A stretch of 64,000 bases of DNA from Lanius collurio. Taxonomy: Eukaryota > Chordata > Aves > Passeriformes > Laniidae. Where the stretch lies: assembly GCA_020086605.1 (NCBI GenBank), contig JACBWW010000004.1, positions 36,133,322 to 36,197,321 of the forward strand, given 5' to 3'. Both the position numbers and the translations under genes were made by a program. Below, one piece after another: positions 26,147-40,000 of the stretch (position 1 is the stretch's first letter; the number at the start of each line of letters is the position of its first letter). Below the pieces are notes generated by a model. It was not told the origin of the DNA, searched no databases, and saw nothing but the letters and a program-made list of their open reading frames with translations.

Positions 26147-27009
26147 TGTCCTGGGGTGATTTTATGATGACACTTTATTCCCTAATTATCTGGTTTATGC
26201 CCAGAAATGGCTGCTGTATCTTTGAGATGAAGGAGGTGGGGCCGGAGCCTGGGAACCCCAGGCACAGCCTCTGTCTGCTCTGTTCAAACTCTCTCTCCCC
26301 GGTGTGGTCAATGGCTACACAGATTGTTACTCCGTTGCCTTTGCTGACTTTTCACCAACTTGGGCAAGAAGTTTCTGGGGTGTTTTTGGTTTTGTATCTT
26401 TCCCCTGGCCAGGAGGCTTTTCACTGGCAAATCCTTTACGCAGCTTTTTGGGTTTTTCTTCTCTCCGAAACAGGGAGCCTGGGGGGCAGCCCTGGCTGCT
26501 CCGAACGCCAGCAAAGACCGAGCCAGCGAAAGAAGAGACAGCAAAGTCCACCAGTTTTGCCTGCTGTGAGAGAAACAACGCCAGATGATCAACAGGTTTC
26601 CCATCTGCTCCGCTCCGGGCTGCTGCGTGAACTCCTCTTCCTGGAGACAAAGGGACCAGTTGCCATTTTGTCTTCCGTGCCACATAGTCAGCCTGTGTAT
26701 TTTTCTACCCCAGGCATTTTCGAGTTTATTTTTGTTCTGCTGTGGGTAAGTGGGGGTGGGGGTGGGTGGAGGGGAAGTTTCTGGGAGCTCACATCTAGAA
26801 TTTATTCAATCTTTTTCTGTGCCTTGCAGGCACACCACCCTATCCCCTTTGTTTTTGTTAACAAACAGTTCTCTTTTTTTCACTTTCACCTGCTGGTATC
26901 AATTTCTCTTGCTGACAGAAAAAAAGGGAGTTATTGAAGCCCTTTCTCTTTATAGGAAACACTCATTTCCAGGGCATTTTCTCCTGAAATTTGTCTCAAA
27001 TCCCAGACA
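26147..27009. mobile_element. Solo LTR with 5-bp target duplication, 863 bp
   Basis: The element begins TGTCCTGGG and ends CCCAGACA, an imperfect terminal inverted repeat. It is flanked by exact 5-bp direct repeats TGGAT (26142-26146 and 27010-27014). Motifs such as GCCCAGAAATGGCTGCTGTA and TTCTGGGGTGTTTTTGG resemble passerine ERVL-type LTRs as I remember them. A G-rich stretch (GTGGGGGTGGGGGTGGGTGG) lies near 26752-26771. The long open frame crossing it (26125-26937) is a by-product. Single LTR, no internal viral genes. Confidence 0.85.
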
Positions 27010-27140
27010 TGGATTCACAGCACCCACCGTACACATCTTTTATCCCAAACCCCAGGAAAACAGTCCTCTGTACTTTGCCAACACTACAGTATGAAAATTC
27101 TGACCTCTTAATCCCTTCCTGGCACCCTGTCTCCTTCTAC

Positions 27141-27196
27141 ATTGCTATTGTAGCTATAAATTGCTATCTGTAGCTATAAATTACTATGTGTAGCTC
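27141..27196. repeat. 20-bp unit, nearly three tandem copies
   Basis: ATTGCTATTGTAGCTATAA, ATTGCTATCTGTAGCTATAA and ATTACTATGTGTAGCTCT follow one another directly with few differences. It is a short young minisatellite. Confidence 0.8.
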
Positions 27197-27307
27197 TACT
27201 AACCCTATCAGTCATGACAAGTGGAAAACACAAGTGTAGAGTTCATCTGATACAGATGGAGTAAAACTATCTATGGCTTTAAAGCTCATCAAAATGAAAT
27301 ACCCAAA

Positions 27308-27416
27308 AGAGTTCTTTTTCACAAAAACACTCCCAACAAACCAAAAACCAACAAAACACAAAAAAGAAAAAAACAACAAACAAAAAACAAAGAACAAAAC
27401 CAAAAACCCCCAAAAC
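27308..27416. repeat. A-rich / CAAAA-like low-complexity tract
   Basis: About 110 bases are almost wholly A and C on the plus strand, with CAAAAA, AACAAAC and CCAAAAACC words. The apparent protein on the minus strand is a Phe/Leu-rich artefact of this composition. Confidence 0.8.
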
Positions 27417-27954
27417 CTCAGAGCAGAGAAGTGACAGAACTTTGTTATTGATTTTAAATGGTGTGTGCTCAGATGAACCCACTGTGGCCCAAAAGTACAG
27501 TATTGAATCAGATATACTCCACCTCACCAAGAGTTTGTGCTTGAATATTCAAGTGTTCTACGATAAAATGATTACAAGTAGCATGGGGACAGAAAGATGC
27601 CTGACAGCAATGGGGTTAATTAATATTGTTATTGCCTACCTAGCTGTTAAATAAATGAATGGTTACATATGGACCCAGCAGTGTTTTTTTTTTTCAGAAC
27701 AGCTCCATCCTGCATGTTCCCTGAGGAAGGCAGGCTACTGTCTATCTTTACCAAATACAGCTTCCATTTATCTGCTCCTTATCATCAAATCTGAGGACCA
27801 TTACAGTTTGGAAAAGGTGACAGCAGTTGTGGAAAAGGGAATCTTACCTGGGGTTATTAATAGATTCCATCCATTTGGAAACCACAGATGAACAGCTTTG
27901 AAGAATGCAATTTTTGGGCATTTTTTGGGAAGAGACACATACTCAGCTGAAATT

Positions 27955-27986
27955 TTCAAGGTCCCTTCCAACCCAAACCATTCTGT
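27955..27986 (+). mobile_element. CR1 3' terminal remnant
   Basis: CAAGGTCCCTTCCAACCCAA followed by ACCATTCTGT is the characteristic CR1 3' end. Only about 30 bases remain, so it is either extremely truncated or eroded. Confidence 0.6.
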
Positions 27987-30438
27987 CTTTCAAACAAAAG
28001 GAAAAAAGTAAAGCCACAGTTTGTATCTTCCACATAAAAAAAAAAATGACACAGAGGTGTTCTGTAAGCAAAGCAGTTCTGAGCAGCTGCTGAAGCACCT
28101 CAGATGGACAGAATCTGGTGCCAACCACAAAAACAAAACCCCCAGGACAGCCTGTTGCCCTTGAATCCTCTGTGTACATATAAACAATATATTTTACTGT
28201 GTATTCTGAATCTAAACCATTTCTCAAAAAGTTTTTGGCTGAGAACATTGTACAACAGTCCTGAGAAGGAAGAAAGCAAGCTTTATAACTGCAAAGTAAT
28301 TCTTTTGGATGACATTTTTAGAAATACTGTTTTCAAATCCATGCAACTAGGGGAAAGGTTCCTCCACCTATCTTTAAGTCAAAGAATGGAACCTAACTGT
28401 ATATTTACCATTCTAAACATGCTGCCCTTTGTACCCGACTGCAACAGCAGAAACACCTGAACAGCAGCACAAGAAATTTGCAAGTTGCTGTGATCTCCGG
28501 TGAAAAATCTTTAAGTGCCATGGGAACATCACCAGGCTCAAGACTTCTCAAATCTCAGTTTTGCACACAGCCACTTTGAGAACTCAGTAAGAGTGCCTGT
28601 AGCATTCAGGAACAAATTTCTACCGACAGGAAGAATGTCCCTGCAGAAAGGTCTCCTGAGGAGCTCTGGGCTGGAGTCTCCTCTGCTCAAAGCCATTTCC
28701 TGCTGTCTCGGCAGGCAGGAGGTTGCAATTTGCTGCCATCTGGCTAGCTGACTTTTTTTGGGGAGGAGGTGGGGGAAGGAAGGAAGGACCCACAAGTTCC
28801 CAGCTGACAAAGAAACTTGACCTCTAGGCCAACTGTTCCCCTTGTGGCCGGTACACACAGGACAGGCTGGGGAATGATGCCATATGCCTTCTCCTCACTG
28901 TCAACCAGATTTGGATACAGAGAAGTTGACACGTGAGAGAAAGCAGAACACAGTAGACTCCAGCAACAAAAGGAGTGCTGGGGGATAGAACATTTCTCCT
29001 ATAAATCATTTCATTTCTGGGGAGGAAAACCTGGTCTTTTCCCAAATCAAAGAAAGTAACACAACTAAACCAAAATTTGCTAACATTACAAATTGAAACC
29101 AAGAAAGGAAGTAAAAAACTGCTCTTCCACAACAGTATCAGCTTCCAAGGCCCTGCCAATTAGTCATGTGCCATAGATTCACTGAATTCAAATGAGCTGC
29201 AATTTCAATAGGCTGAGGTTTGGTGGTTTAAAAGTTTCCAACTCATCTCCATCTCCTACTCTTTTTTGCAGCCTGGCTGCTCTTAACACAGTGAAAACAA
29301 ATGAAGCTTGTATGAACTGATATGGGCAAAAGTGTTGCCTTCTCAGAAAACCTTGAGAAATTAGCACTGTCCCTTGGTTAAGGAAAACCACACTCCCTCA
29401 GGACTGCCAAACCTGGACACACATACAGGGATGTGCACAAAGCTACAGTGACCCAAAGAAAGTAAACATCAAAGTAAGTGTCTGCCTCCTTCAACTCTGA
29501 TTCCCATGAAATATATCATAGAGCCTAGAGAAAAGATTCAAATGCAAGGAAATAACATTAAATACAGTCCAAAAACATTTCTGTACAAACGGGGATGAAA
29601 GTGAAGATATCATTAAATAACAAAGTTAAATTTTCTAATAACATTAATTCATTTTAGGAGAATAATGTATGGTTTAGGTTGATAAGCTGCTTCTAGGAAA
29701 TGAGTCTGCCCAATTTCAGACCACAAGGAGTGAAATGGCTCAACATTTATGTCCTTGATGCCATCAATAACATTAAAACATAAGCATAATTGAGTATTAA
29801 TAACTTGACTGTTCCCATCAAGTAAGAATTTAAACCACAACAAATATTGGCTAAGAAAGACAGGTATTTTCTCAACATCAACTTATTCTTACAGTGAAGA
29901 GGGACATTAGCTTGCTGAACGATGGTAACGTGTTATAAGGCACAAGATTTACCTGTGTTCAGATCATACTGCAGGCAGACAGTGAAGATGGACCAAACCT
30001 ATGATTTGATCCAGTACAGTGATGATATTTAGCTGCAGTGAGAATTTAACCACATAGGCAGCACTCCTGACTTAACATCCAGACTACAGCCATCAGCCCA
30101 CTGCTTCCCAGCAGCAGGTGAGTCACAGCAGGCAAACTTGAAGGATTCCAGCAAGTCAGCCTGGAATCTGGTCTGAGGTGCTGACTGCTGATTTGTGACA
30201 GTGGAGGCTCAAGAGATAACTCGACGAGTGATAATCTTTAAAGCGATATGCACTGACCCAGGAGCAGGGGCATCAGGTCTCTCTGTTGCTATCCTTTGCC
30301 TTGTCTTCCTTGTCCTGTCTACATGGATAAACAGCACAAAGTCTCACCATAGAGTGCATGGCAGAAGATAGCCTTGACCCTCTGTTCCACTAGACAGCAG
30401 TATAATTCAAGTAGTTATTTAAATTACGAAACTGATTG
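27987..30438. other. Intergenic, 3' of ALKBH3, no gene recognised
   Basis: AT-rich DNA with short frames only. The true ALKBH3 3' end could extend into the right part of this block if the ATTAAA at 30439 is not used. Confidence 0.45.
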
Positions 30439-30444
30439 TTTAAT
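30439..30444 (-). promoter_or_regulatory. ALKBH3: Candidate ALKBH3 poly(A) signal (ATTAAA)
   Basis: The minus strand reads ATTAAA about 520 bases 3' of the ALKBH3 stop. I found no AATAAA in the first 1.5 kb after the stop, so this common variant is the best candidate for the 3' end. Transcript evidence would be needed to fix it. Confidence 0.35.
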
Positions 30445-30961
30445 TGGAAAAGGCTCTGCAACCTACAGATAAAAAGCAGTGCACTACCCTTTGGTGAAAT
30501 GAGTAATACCCAGAGATCATCACCAAGTGCAGCTTTCTCATTTTTGTACACACACACAGAGGTGGCTTTACATCAAAGAAGCCCATCTTGTTATTACTTC
30601 CAACACAGATCACGACTCGGGAGTAAAGGAGAGACAAGACAAGGTGCAAAACTATCTGCTCACTGAATCTGTCTGCTCCAGCTGGGACCTCTCAAATCTT
30701 TCACGTGCTTTGTGCTCTTTTAGGAAGAATCACTGTTCACAAACTTAAAGCCTGGGATTTAGTATCATCTAATAACATATAACTTCTGTCCACATAACAC
30801 GGGCACCTTCTGCTTGCCAAAGATCTTCATAATATCAACTCTTTTCTTTCTTTTCATCACTTCAAGGAACTCTGTTCCTGTAAGGCTCCCTTTAAATCTG
30901 TAGCAATCTAAGGCTGTAGATCTGCTGTGGGTGTATATCCACCAATGTCCAAAGTGGCTCT

Positions 30962-31054
30962 TCACTTCCAAACTCCATCAGGTTCTGCATAAATGATCCT
31001 AAATGTCAAGTTTATCCGTGCATCTCTAGAATGATATTCCTTAGGCACTCGATG
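30962..31054 (-). CDS. ALKBH3: ALKBH3 coding exon 9 (terminal)
   Basis: 93 coding bases including TGA, acceptor CCACTTACAG. It begins with H255, the third metal ligand, and encodes HRVPKEYHSRDARINLTFRI followed by IYAEPDGVWK. R267 and R273 are the 2-oxoglutarate-binding arginines. The C-terminus differs from the human PRGAPW end but is of similar length. Confidence 0.95.
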   Translation of the reverse strand, partial: HRVPKEYHSRDARINLTFRIIYAEPDGVWK

Positions 31055-34000
31055 CTGTAAGTGGCATTAGGGGGAAAAAAAAAAAAGGCATGAGCTTGTA
31101 CATTTAAAATACAGATCATAAAACAATGAATAAAACCTTTATTTCCTGTGATGGCTTCTTACTCATATTTCTGAACACTTAGGTAAGGTAAAAAAAATCA
31201 GGTTCTGACTGCTCAGGGACACTGAAAACAAAAAGTCTTTGTATATTACTGTAGACTTCTTAAGTTACAACTTTTTGATATTCCAAGTTTCTATATTGAT
31301 TTTGCTCTTTCCACTGTGGGCTGCAACCTTCACTGTTGAACTTTAATGCTGGAACATGTGAGTTGACTCCTCCTGCATCACTTGGTACGTGACAGCAAAC
31401 CCATTGTTTCTGTGGGTGCTCTGAAATTCTGAGGCAGAAAGCAACACTAATGCCTTGGGAAAACAGTTGTGCCACTGGAAGCAGAATGTCCTGTACCTTC
31501 ATGGGAGTGCTGCAGCATATCTGGAAAACTGCACTGCAAGTAAAGCACATAGACAGTGTCAAGGACTCCTTACCTGCCAATCCTCCTGGGTAGCTCCTTC
31601 CATCATCAACAGAGTCCCATGATCAAGAGGGATTCTAAGTCTTTCTACGTAAGTATAGTCTCCATCCTCCTCCTAAGAAGAAACATTAGACATTGAAGAA
31701 GCAGGTATGGGCATTTGTTAGGAAACCAGTCCTCTAGAGAAGAGCTTAAAAAGCCTGTGAGGAGGGAGAGGGAGGCTCTTACAAGACCAAGAAGTCTAAG
31801 TAAACCTCTCTGTATCTGTGTTTCACATAAAGTCCAGGAGCCGAGCATTTTAATGATGAAAGAAGCCATTATATCTCACTGCCTGGATGACACAGGTAAA
31901 GTTCAACAACCAGCACAAAATTCTGGAGTGAGGCTGTAAACCTGTTGGAAACATCTTAAAATAAACAGTTCCGTGTGGAGACGTTCTGCAGTAGTTACCC
32001 TAGATTCCAGCTGTTAACTACTTCATCAGAAATAACCTCCTCCTATTCTGAGTTTGTCTTGTTACAACATCACATGCTGCTATGGCACTAGCTGCTGGTA
32101 GAGAAGAGCTTTTCCTGGTAAAAAAATAGAAATCTCCTTTTCCTATAACACTGTGTAAATAAATCAAGTTGTCTTAAACTTTATCATCACTAAGCAAAAC
32201 AGAATGCTAGACTAAAAGACAAATAATTTGCAAACTTGTGTTAAGATTTTAGATTATGTACAACTATTTTAAAACTCAAATATAAGAACCAGACATAGTG
32301 ACACCCCAGCAGTGGTCTCACACATGCCACATCAGTGGGAACAGCAACTCTTGGCACTATCCTTTCCACCTTTAAATCAGATTCATACACTGCTAAGTCA
32401 AGTGTGTAGTAGTGCAACTTGAAGGAAGACTGTCCTTTTAAAAGTTCATGGCTTGCTGAAAAGCTCAAAATAATGAAGTAGAGTAACAAATATTGGGAAA
32501 ATTATGTCCTAACCTGAGTTTGATTTTCAGAAAACCAACTGGGAGTGCATATGTGTGTTTATAAATAAGATGCAGATAGAGGACTGCACCCTCTAAAATG
32601 CAAGAGAACTTGGTTGGTATCAAGTCAGTATTAAGAAACATTTTCTTACCTTCAGCTGAAAAAAGGGAAAAATTTCAAAAATAGGTATTATAAACATGAC
32701 TGCTGATGAAAAGCAGAGAAATACCACGGCAAACCTACTTCCTATTTCAGAGGATTACATCACTTCACTTTGTAGATGGACAACAGTGGGCTTATTTTTA
32801 TCTCTTGCTCATCTTAATTAAAAAGGAATTCCGCTAAGGTAAATAATTTAGGAGAAAACATCCTTTTGAAAAGCCAGTATGTAAAAACAGCAATTACTTT
32901 CTGGTTTAAATGGGACATCTCTGAGCTCCATTTTACTTAGAAAATGAGATTTTTTCGTCAATTTACTTTAGAAAGCCAATGAAGTTAGACAAAAAGTTTT
33001 TACTTTCTTACATGTCATTACTAACACTGTCAACCAAAGCTCATTTCAGAACTTCTGTTCCTAGAGCTGATGTCAGACGTACAGAAAGCTCACTTAATCT
33101 TTCAGAGGCCAAGAAGTTTATGAAGGAAATTTATTTTTGACATCTACGGTGGAAAAGACTTTCTGGTAACAAACATGGAAAGAAGTGCATCAGGTGATTT
33201 CTTTATGTTCACTTTGTAACTCTATACATGTGCTACAAAACCAGGTACAGCAAAGTAACTGTTATGCTTTTTAATATATTAGAATTATCATAATTCTGAG
33301 TTACACATTTAATACCATCCAAGCTTTATACTATCCAAGTACACTGCTTAAACCTTTTTTCAAAATCCTTAATTACAGTAACTACAGTTAATAAGTAAGA
33401 AAAGCTCAGGGTGAGTTGATGGGAAGCTGTGAATACAAAATCTGTAAGAACTCCTGGACTCCATCAAGGTTGTTTTCTTGAAATGCTATTAAAATCAAAA
33501 AGAGAAATGATCTAGTATAAATCTAAAGAAATCACCCAAGTTTGTTTCTTAAGTCTCAGGAAAGTTTATTGCTATAGTAGTAGGAAATGGTTTCTGGACA
33601 GCGTAGAGGAATCTTCTATAATAAGGAAAAGTAAATGGAAACATCCTGTAGAAGAATGTATAAATAAAAATGCAGTTATATAGGCAAATGATGCAAAATC
33701 ATTTCAATGGCAAAAGTCAGCATCGTTCATGGAGAATGGGGGCTTCTAGTCTTCTGCTTCACCTATTACCAAGAGAATTACCCTTACGAAAGTTCAAATC
33801 TTGTATTTTTCAGATTCCATCTTGATTGTATCCCTATTTTCCAGTTTACGTCTCTAGCACCAGCTGTGTAAACACCCTCCTCCACAACAAAGTAGTCTTG
33901 TCGATCAACACTGCTGCATTTTAACATGTTTATTCTGTCTCTGACAAAATCTTCACTGCAGTTCTTTTCTCTACAGATTCATTAATAATGAGTATCAATT

Positions 34001-37000
34001 ATACTGCTCTTTCCTCACATAATGCACTGGCCTGCCTACACAGGCTTATCTTTGAATCCCTTCAGTCCTTCTGCAGCTGAGCACTCCCTTCCTCCTCTCA
34101 GCCTGTCTACAGCTTCTCAAGTCCTGCCAATACTGGTGGACACCACCTCCTCCTCCTCTGCAGCCACCACTGTCTGTGAGTCTCCTTCATGCCAATCCAG
34201 AAGTCCAAGCCTCTTCATCTCGATCTGAATCTCTGCTTCTACCAAGCTCCACATATTCCTACATTCATCTTCAATTAGGTCTGTTAGTACACAAAGGGTT
34301 ATTTTTCTGCTGTTTCCAGAAGCACTGGGATATCCTTACCTTTCTGCTAGAAAAAAGGACTGTGCTTCAGTGATTCATTTGAAGGACAGACCCATCTGAT
34401 AGCTAATTCTACAAACATCCTGCTGCTATCTAACTGGTGTGAAGCTCCCTCCCTTCCAGCAGCCATCAGTTTCCTTGGTTACAGATGGAAGAAGAGCAAG
34501 CTGACACTTGGCTTTCTAACTCCTTCCACAGTTCACACAGCCATTCACTGGACAACCATCCAGCTGGTCACTATGGCCCCCACACCTCTGCCACAGGGCA
34601 CCTCCCAGTGAAACATGGGAGCTTAGTGGGACATCAGGTATCACTCCTCCCTGCTGTACTAACATTCCCCACTCAGCTTCCAGGAGAACACAATCAGATA
34701 ACCTTGCACTGTGTGTCGGTGGAGCAGTGACAAGCAATAGTGAAAAACAGTAGTGAGGCTGTATCGCAAACACCCATCCCACAGAGTGAAATCACTTCCT
34801 CTGGACTGGGAGGATAAAGTCATGCCCAAGTGGGAATAGGGCTTGAGGCTGTGTGGGGAATGGGAGGAGGTGATGGTGCCACAGGGGTGACACTTATGCT
34901 ATAGGCAAGCACAAGGGCATTCACTGACTCAACCAATAGCTTGTGAACAGCTCTAAAGCAAAGCAGTTGTCTCCTGGTTTCAGTGTAGGCAGGAGCTACA
35001 ACGATGGGGGCACAGGAAACAAAGAAGCAGGAGCAAGGTTAAAGTAATTTACTGGAACTAGAAGAAAAAACAGAAGAAACCAGATCACTACAGACTTTGA
35101 ACTATGAAGTAGGCATCCAAAAACCTTAGAAACCATTTAAAGCAAAGGTAAAATATCAGCTGCTATCATGTAACCAGTCCAAATAAACAGAAAAGGCTGT
35201 ATTTAGAAAAAATAATGCTCAAAAAGAAAAATTCCAGCAGGCAAAATAAAACAGTTTCTGATGTAATGTTAATTCCCATGAAGTCTCCTTTAGTCCAGTG
35301 AGGAATTTACACCTGAAATGTATTCGCAGCTTTTTTTCCATGCACTGAGCTGAAATTCTGGTAAGAATTATTTCTACTTATCCACAAAGGATGCTTGTTT
35401 AAGCAGATACAAATAGTCCCTGCATGTCTCTACACTCCTTTACACTCTATTATATGATGAACACTTATCCAGTACAGTGCTCACCAGAAAGTAAAAGAGA
35501 GGATTGAACTTTTCTCTCCCCTCAATCTAGAACAATTTTCAGGATAATTAAAAAAGCACTTAAAACTAAGTAACTTTTTTTCATTTTTGCCAAGTGAAAA
35601 AAGTTTTCAGACTGTGTGATTACTTCAGAGTGACATACATAAACACTACCAAATTACTAACACACAGTTGTCAAAATTCACATAAACATGCACAAAAAAC
35701 CCAACCCATCAGCACCCCTGGTCATCTTTTCAGTTACAGAAATGGGATTTTATTCACTATCAGCTTCATCCACATTTCAAGACATAATCTAGAAGATATG
35801 TGTAGAGATACCAGCATAAACTGAAGTCTCTGAAGGCTCTGATCTAGTACTCTTCAACTGCCCTTCAAGCTGTGACCTCACTTGTGATACACAGTGTTTT
35901 GTACACAGTACATGATCTACACAGGAAACCACTTTTTTTTCCCCAGTACCATTTATCCACAGTGACGTTCTGCATCTCTCATCTTGTATATTCATTGTAT
36001 TCTTTCATCTCAAAATCCTTACAAGTATTTACAAAAACAGAGGGAAACGAAGGCCTTTGAAACTGTAGAACCTGAAATAGCAGAATGCTGGCCCTCCAAG
36101 AGGTTTAATTTTGAGAGGTAAAGGATTTACTATTTCCCTCTTCAATTAAGATTAACTCTGGAAAACCCAATGTACTGATACTGGCAGACTGCAAGCCAGG
36201 GAGAGCGTGATGCCTGTGATGACTGTTAATCTGAATTCCTTTTCCCTAGATTACATTCCTCTTCCTGTAACTTGCTTTTTAACAAAGGAATGATCAAATT
36301 TCAAAGATCTACAATCAGTTTTAACTTTCTCTTAATGAAAGAGGGAACGCTACAGTACAATAGAGTATGAAAATTAATTCTTTAGTGGTACAGCCTGAAA
36401 GGTTGTAATTTCCATCAGAGCCTCTTGCAACTCCCACTTGGCAAAGCATCTATTGTCATAGGACGTTCTCAGGAAACTGCAGGCTTTGGCAATGTGCAAA
36501 GAATACGTAATGTGTGCCATGTAATTGTTAAGTATGAGTNGCTTTGGCAATGTGCAAAGAATACGTAATGTGTGCCATGTAATTGTTAAGTATGAGTTCC
36601 CTTAGGCACAGGGCACACTTAATAGCAACTATTCCAAAGATCAGCACGTGGGCATTCTACCTCAGAAAAAAAGGTATGTTACACTTGCAAAAGGAAGCAA
36701 GGTAGCAAGACTCAGCTAGTCAGAAATAGCAGGTTGAAGGTGCTAAAGAAAACAAATGAGGAGAGCTTGAGGGATACATCTATAGAAAACCATCCATCTC
36801 TGGAAGAAAAGGGAAGAAATTGTGCAGTACACATCAAACAAGGCAGCCAAGTCTGAATGGCAAGGACTGAATTCCCCCTTTGCTAATAGTGGGTGTCTTC
36901 TCAAAAAATCTATAAAAAAAGGCATCTTATTCAAGAACTGGGACTGATTTTTAAGACAGAACTGGTAAAGTTTATACTGAAGTTTAAGTGTATTTTTTTC

Positions 37001-40000
37001 TAATTCATTGATGGGGAATACAGGCACTTCTAAAATGAATCCAAGCACCATTTACAGTTTTCTAGAGGAATAAACTTTCCAGCTGACATTTTATTATAAA
37101 CACAGCATCAAGGGTACTGACTCATGCTATGCCCACTGACATAATGGGCTGGTTATGTGATCTCATGCTCAGGGACCAAGGTTAAATTCACTTCGGGCAA
37201 CAAAGAATTTAAAAATTGAACAAATGGTGAAAAATACAAACTATTTGTTTTCTGGCTCAATTTCTGACCTTTGCTGTTCAAGACTAGGTGACCCAAGGTG
37301 ACTCTTGATGGGCAGACTTCAGTTGGCAGCACAGAATTTCCCTGTCGGCTGGTAATTACCACCTCTACTTTCTATACTACCTACTCAGAATAAATAGCAA
37401 CACAAGCAGATAGCAAACTTCTTTCCAAAGTTGTCAAAGACTGCACAAGCAGAAAATTCATCTGAAACAGGATGCCCTAAAATAAAGCCTGTATTCTCAA
37501 CACAGGTGAATCTTTCACTTGGATAAATACAAACTGCAAAGTTTAAGCTGGCTTGCAAACACAGCATTCCCAAGCACAACATTTTATCCAGGAAGAGTAT
37601 TCACTACTGAATCACCAATTAACTCCTGAAAGAATATTCCACATATCTCCTTATGAAAGCAGGGAATCTCTGTTTAGTCTGCAAGTACAATGTGACAGTT
37701 TCCATGGTATTTTATGGAGAAGAAATGAGCTTCTTCCCTTTGTTCACTGCCCTCAATCTGAATACACACATGTCAAAACGTGAACATTGTTAAGAGGATT
37801 TTTACTTACAAGAGCAGTCAGAGCTACTCTTCATCCTACATACACTCTGCATTACATAATGTTGGCCTAAGTTTAAGAAAATGGTAGCAACTCTTTGATT
37901 CATTTGCATGGTGTAAGTCCACTTCCAGCAACATTGATCTCATTTTAAGTACCAGGAAGGGCCCTTATCTGGGCAGAAGACTGCCCAGGTTCCAATTTCA
38001 CTGCAGCACTACACTACACTGCTGCACATTATTAGTCTCCCATCCTCAGGATGTCACAGTCAATTCAAGAGATTTCTTGATCCCTACACTTATTCCACAG
38101 AACCTTACAAGTTGTGCTTCCAGGGAACACAATAAACAAAATACAAAAATAAGTAGCTACAAGACTCAGTGTGATAGGAACACTCACAGGGGAAGGTTTC
38201 TTCCTCATCTCAAAGGTCCGAGTAGCACCGAAGCTGAGCGAGGCAATGACAGGATTTTTTCCCAGCGATGGCTCGTCGTCACTGTGCCAGTCCACACTGT
38301 CCTTCTCATTTCGGTAGAGGTTGCAGAGTAGAGAGTTGAAGGTGTAGCCAGTGAGCTCTTCAATGCGCTCCTTCAGCATGGTCAGCAGAGGATGCCACTG
38401 CAATCAGCACAGAGGGGGAGTGCAAATGCCACAAAGGCAGGCCGAGGGCAGGTAATGTAAGACAGAAGGCAAAAACTACTAAGAAACAAAATATACTGCA
38501 CTTCAATTACAATAAACTTAAAATCAAACAAATGACTCACAGCAATCCTGATGATATTTTTAGTAGAGGGGAGGAATGGGCTGGGCTCTCTGCAAAATAT
38601 GCACACATTAGCCATCACTCAATACTAAATCATCTCTTAAAACTCTGAAGCCAGGCTGCCTTTCATACTAATGTAGGCAATCAGTGACTAAATGACACTG
38701 CTCTCAATTGCCTGCAGCTGCTGACAAAGAACACGTGGAAAGGCTGGCTTAATGTGGCCCTCTGTCCCCACTCTGTTAGCACAGCTTGTTGAGCTCAACT
38801 CATCACCTCTTGGGGTTTTGACTCTGACACTGTAACTTTTCAGTGGGTCACAAAACCAATGTCACTGGCCCTGGACTTCATCCTTCCCTTTGCTAACATC
38901 TTGCTGAGCCCACAGCCGAGGGAAGCTCTGTGCATTCCATTACATCAGTCCAGTTATTTACTGTTATAAACTTACATCGTGACTTTCATCTGTCAGAGTG
39001 CTTTTAAGAACTACACAAATATATACAGAAAAAAAAAGAAAAAGCCAAAGCAATGTAGGCCAGAATTTTTGTGTATTATATAAGCAGGAAGAGAGATCAA
39101 GAGAAGATAAGAAACTGATTCCAAATCTCCGAGTGCACCACCAGCAGAAGAAGCAACCAACAGCTGGAAATATTTCCTAGTATCCACCTCTAATAAACAA
39201 GGCTGCACTACCTTCTTTCCAAGCTTCCCCAAGTTTAACAGGTATTTAACTTACTGGTTACACTGCAGGAGTCTCAACATATCATCTTCCTCTATTGGGG
39301 TATTTCTAGCTAAGTCGTGTCTATAACAATTAAGCATCATGTGAGTAACTAATTCTAGATAAACATAGCTTGCAGCTATGGGACATGTAGGGAAAGCAGT
39401 AATGTCACCCAAACAGTTCGACCTCACAAAAACAGTTCCCTTGCAACTGGCCTGCCTGAATGTGCAGAAGAGTTCAACAAGAATTACTGAAAGCACTTTT
39501 CAGTGACCAAGCAGGACTAGATTTCTTCAAGTCCCATGACAGCAGTATGTATTACTAAAATGCTACCATATGATGAATTTTACAATGTAGTTGAAAGACT
39601 GCTACAAACCTGCAGCAGTGGAAGTAGTTTTGTTAAAACATTACTGCGTCACCAACTCTATCACTGCTTACAAAGAAACATTTTCTGATACCTAAATTCA
39701 TTTAGGAACAAACACTGGATTATATCTATATCATATATGCAATCTAGTCTGGATTCTCTTCTCTTCTCTGGATTATATCTATATTATATATGCAATCACA
39801 CCAATTTTTACCAAACGAAAAAGGAGGGGCACAAAGCTAATTACTCCTACAGATCAAGTGTTTAAGGGAGTAATCAGTTTTGGTTAAGATGTACACTAAT
39901 TTACATTTTACTCAGGATATTTTTGTGATAGAAATTCTATTCTACAGGTAAGGACTGTGCTCTTTACACCATCCCCTGCTTCTTCTAAACTGCAGGTACT

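Noticed and set aside
26125..26937. 270-codon open frame on the plus strand
   Set aside because: It lies almost entirely inside the solo LTR 26147-27009 and resembles no retroviral or host protein.
27212..27530. Phe/Leu-rich minus-strand frames resembling membrane peptides
   Set aside because: They arise from the A-rich (CAAAA-like) low-complexity tract at 27308-27416.
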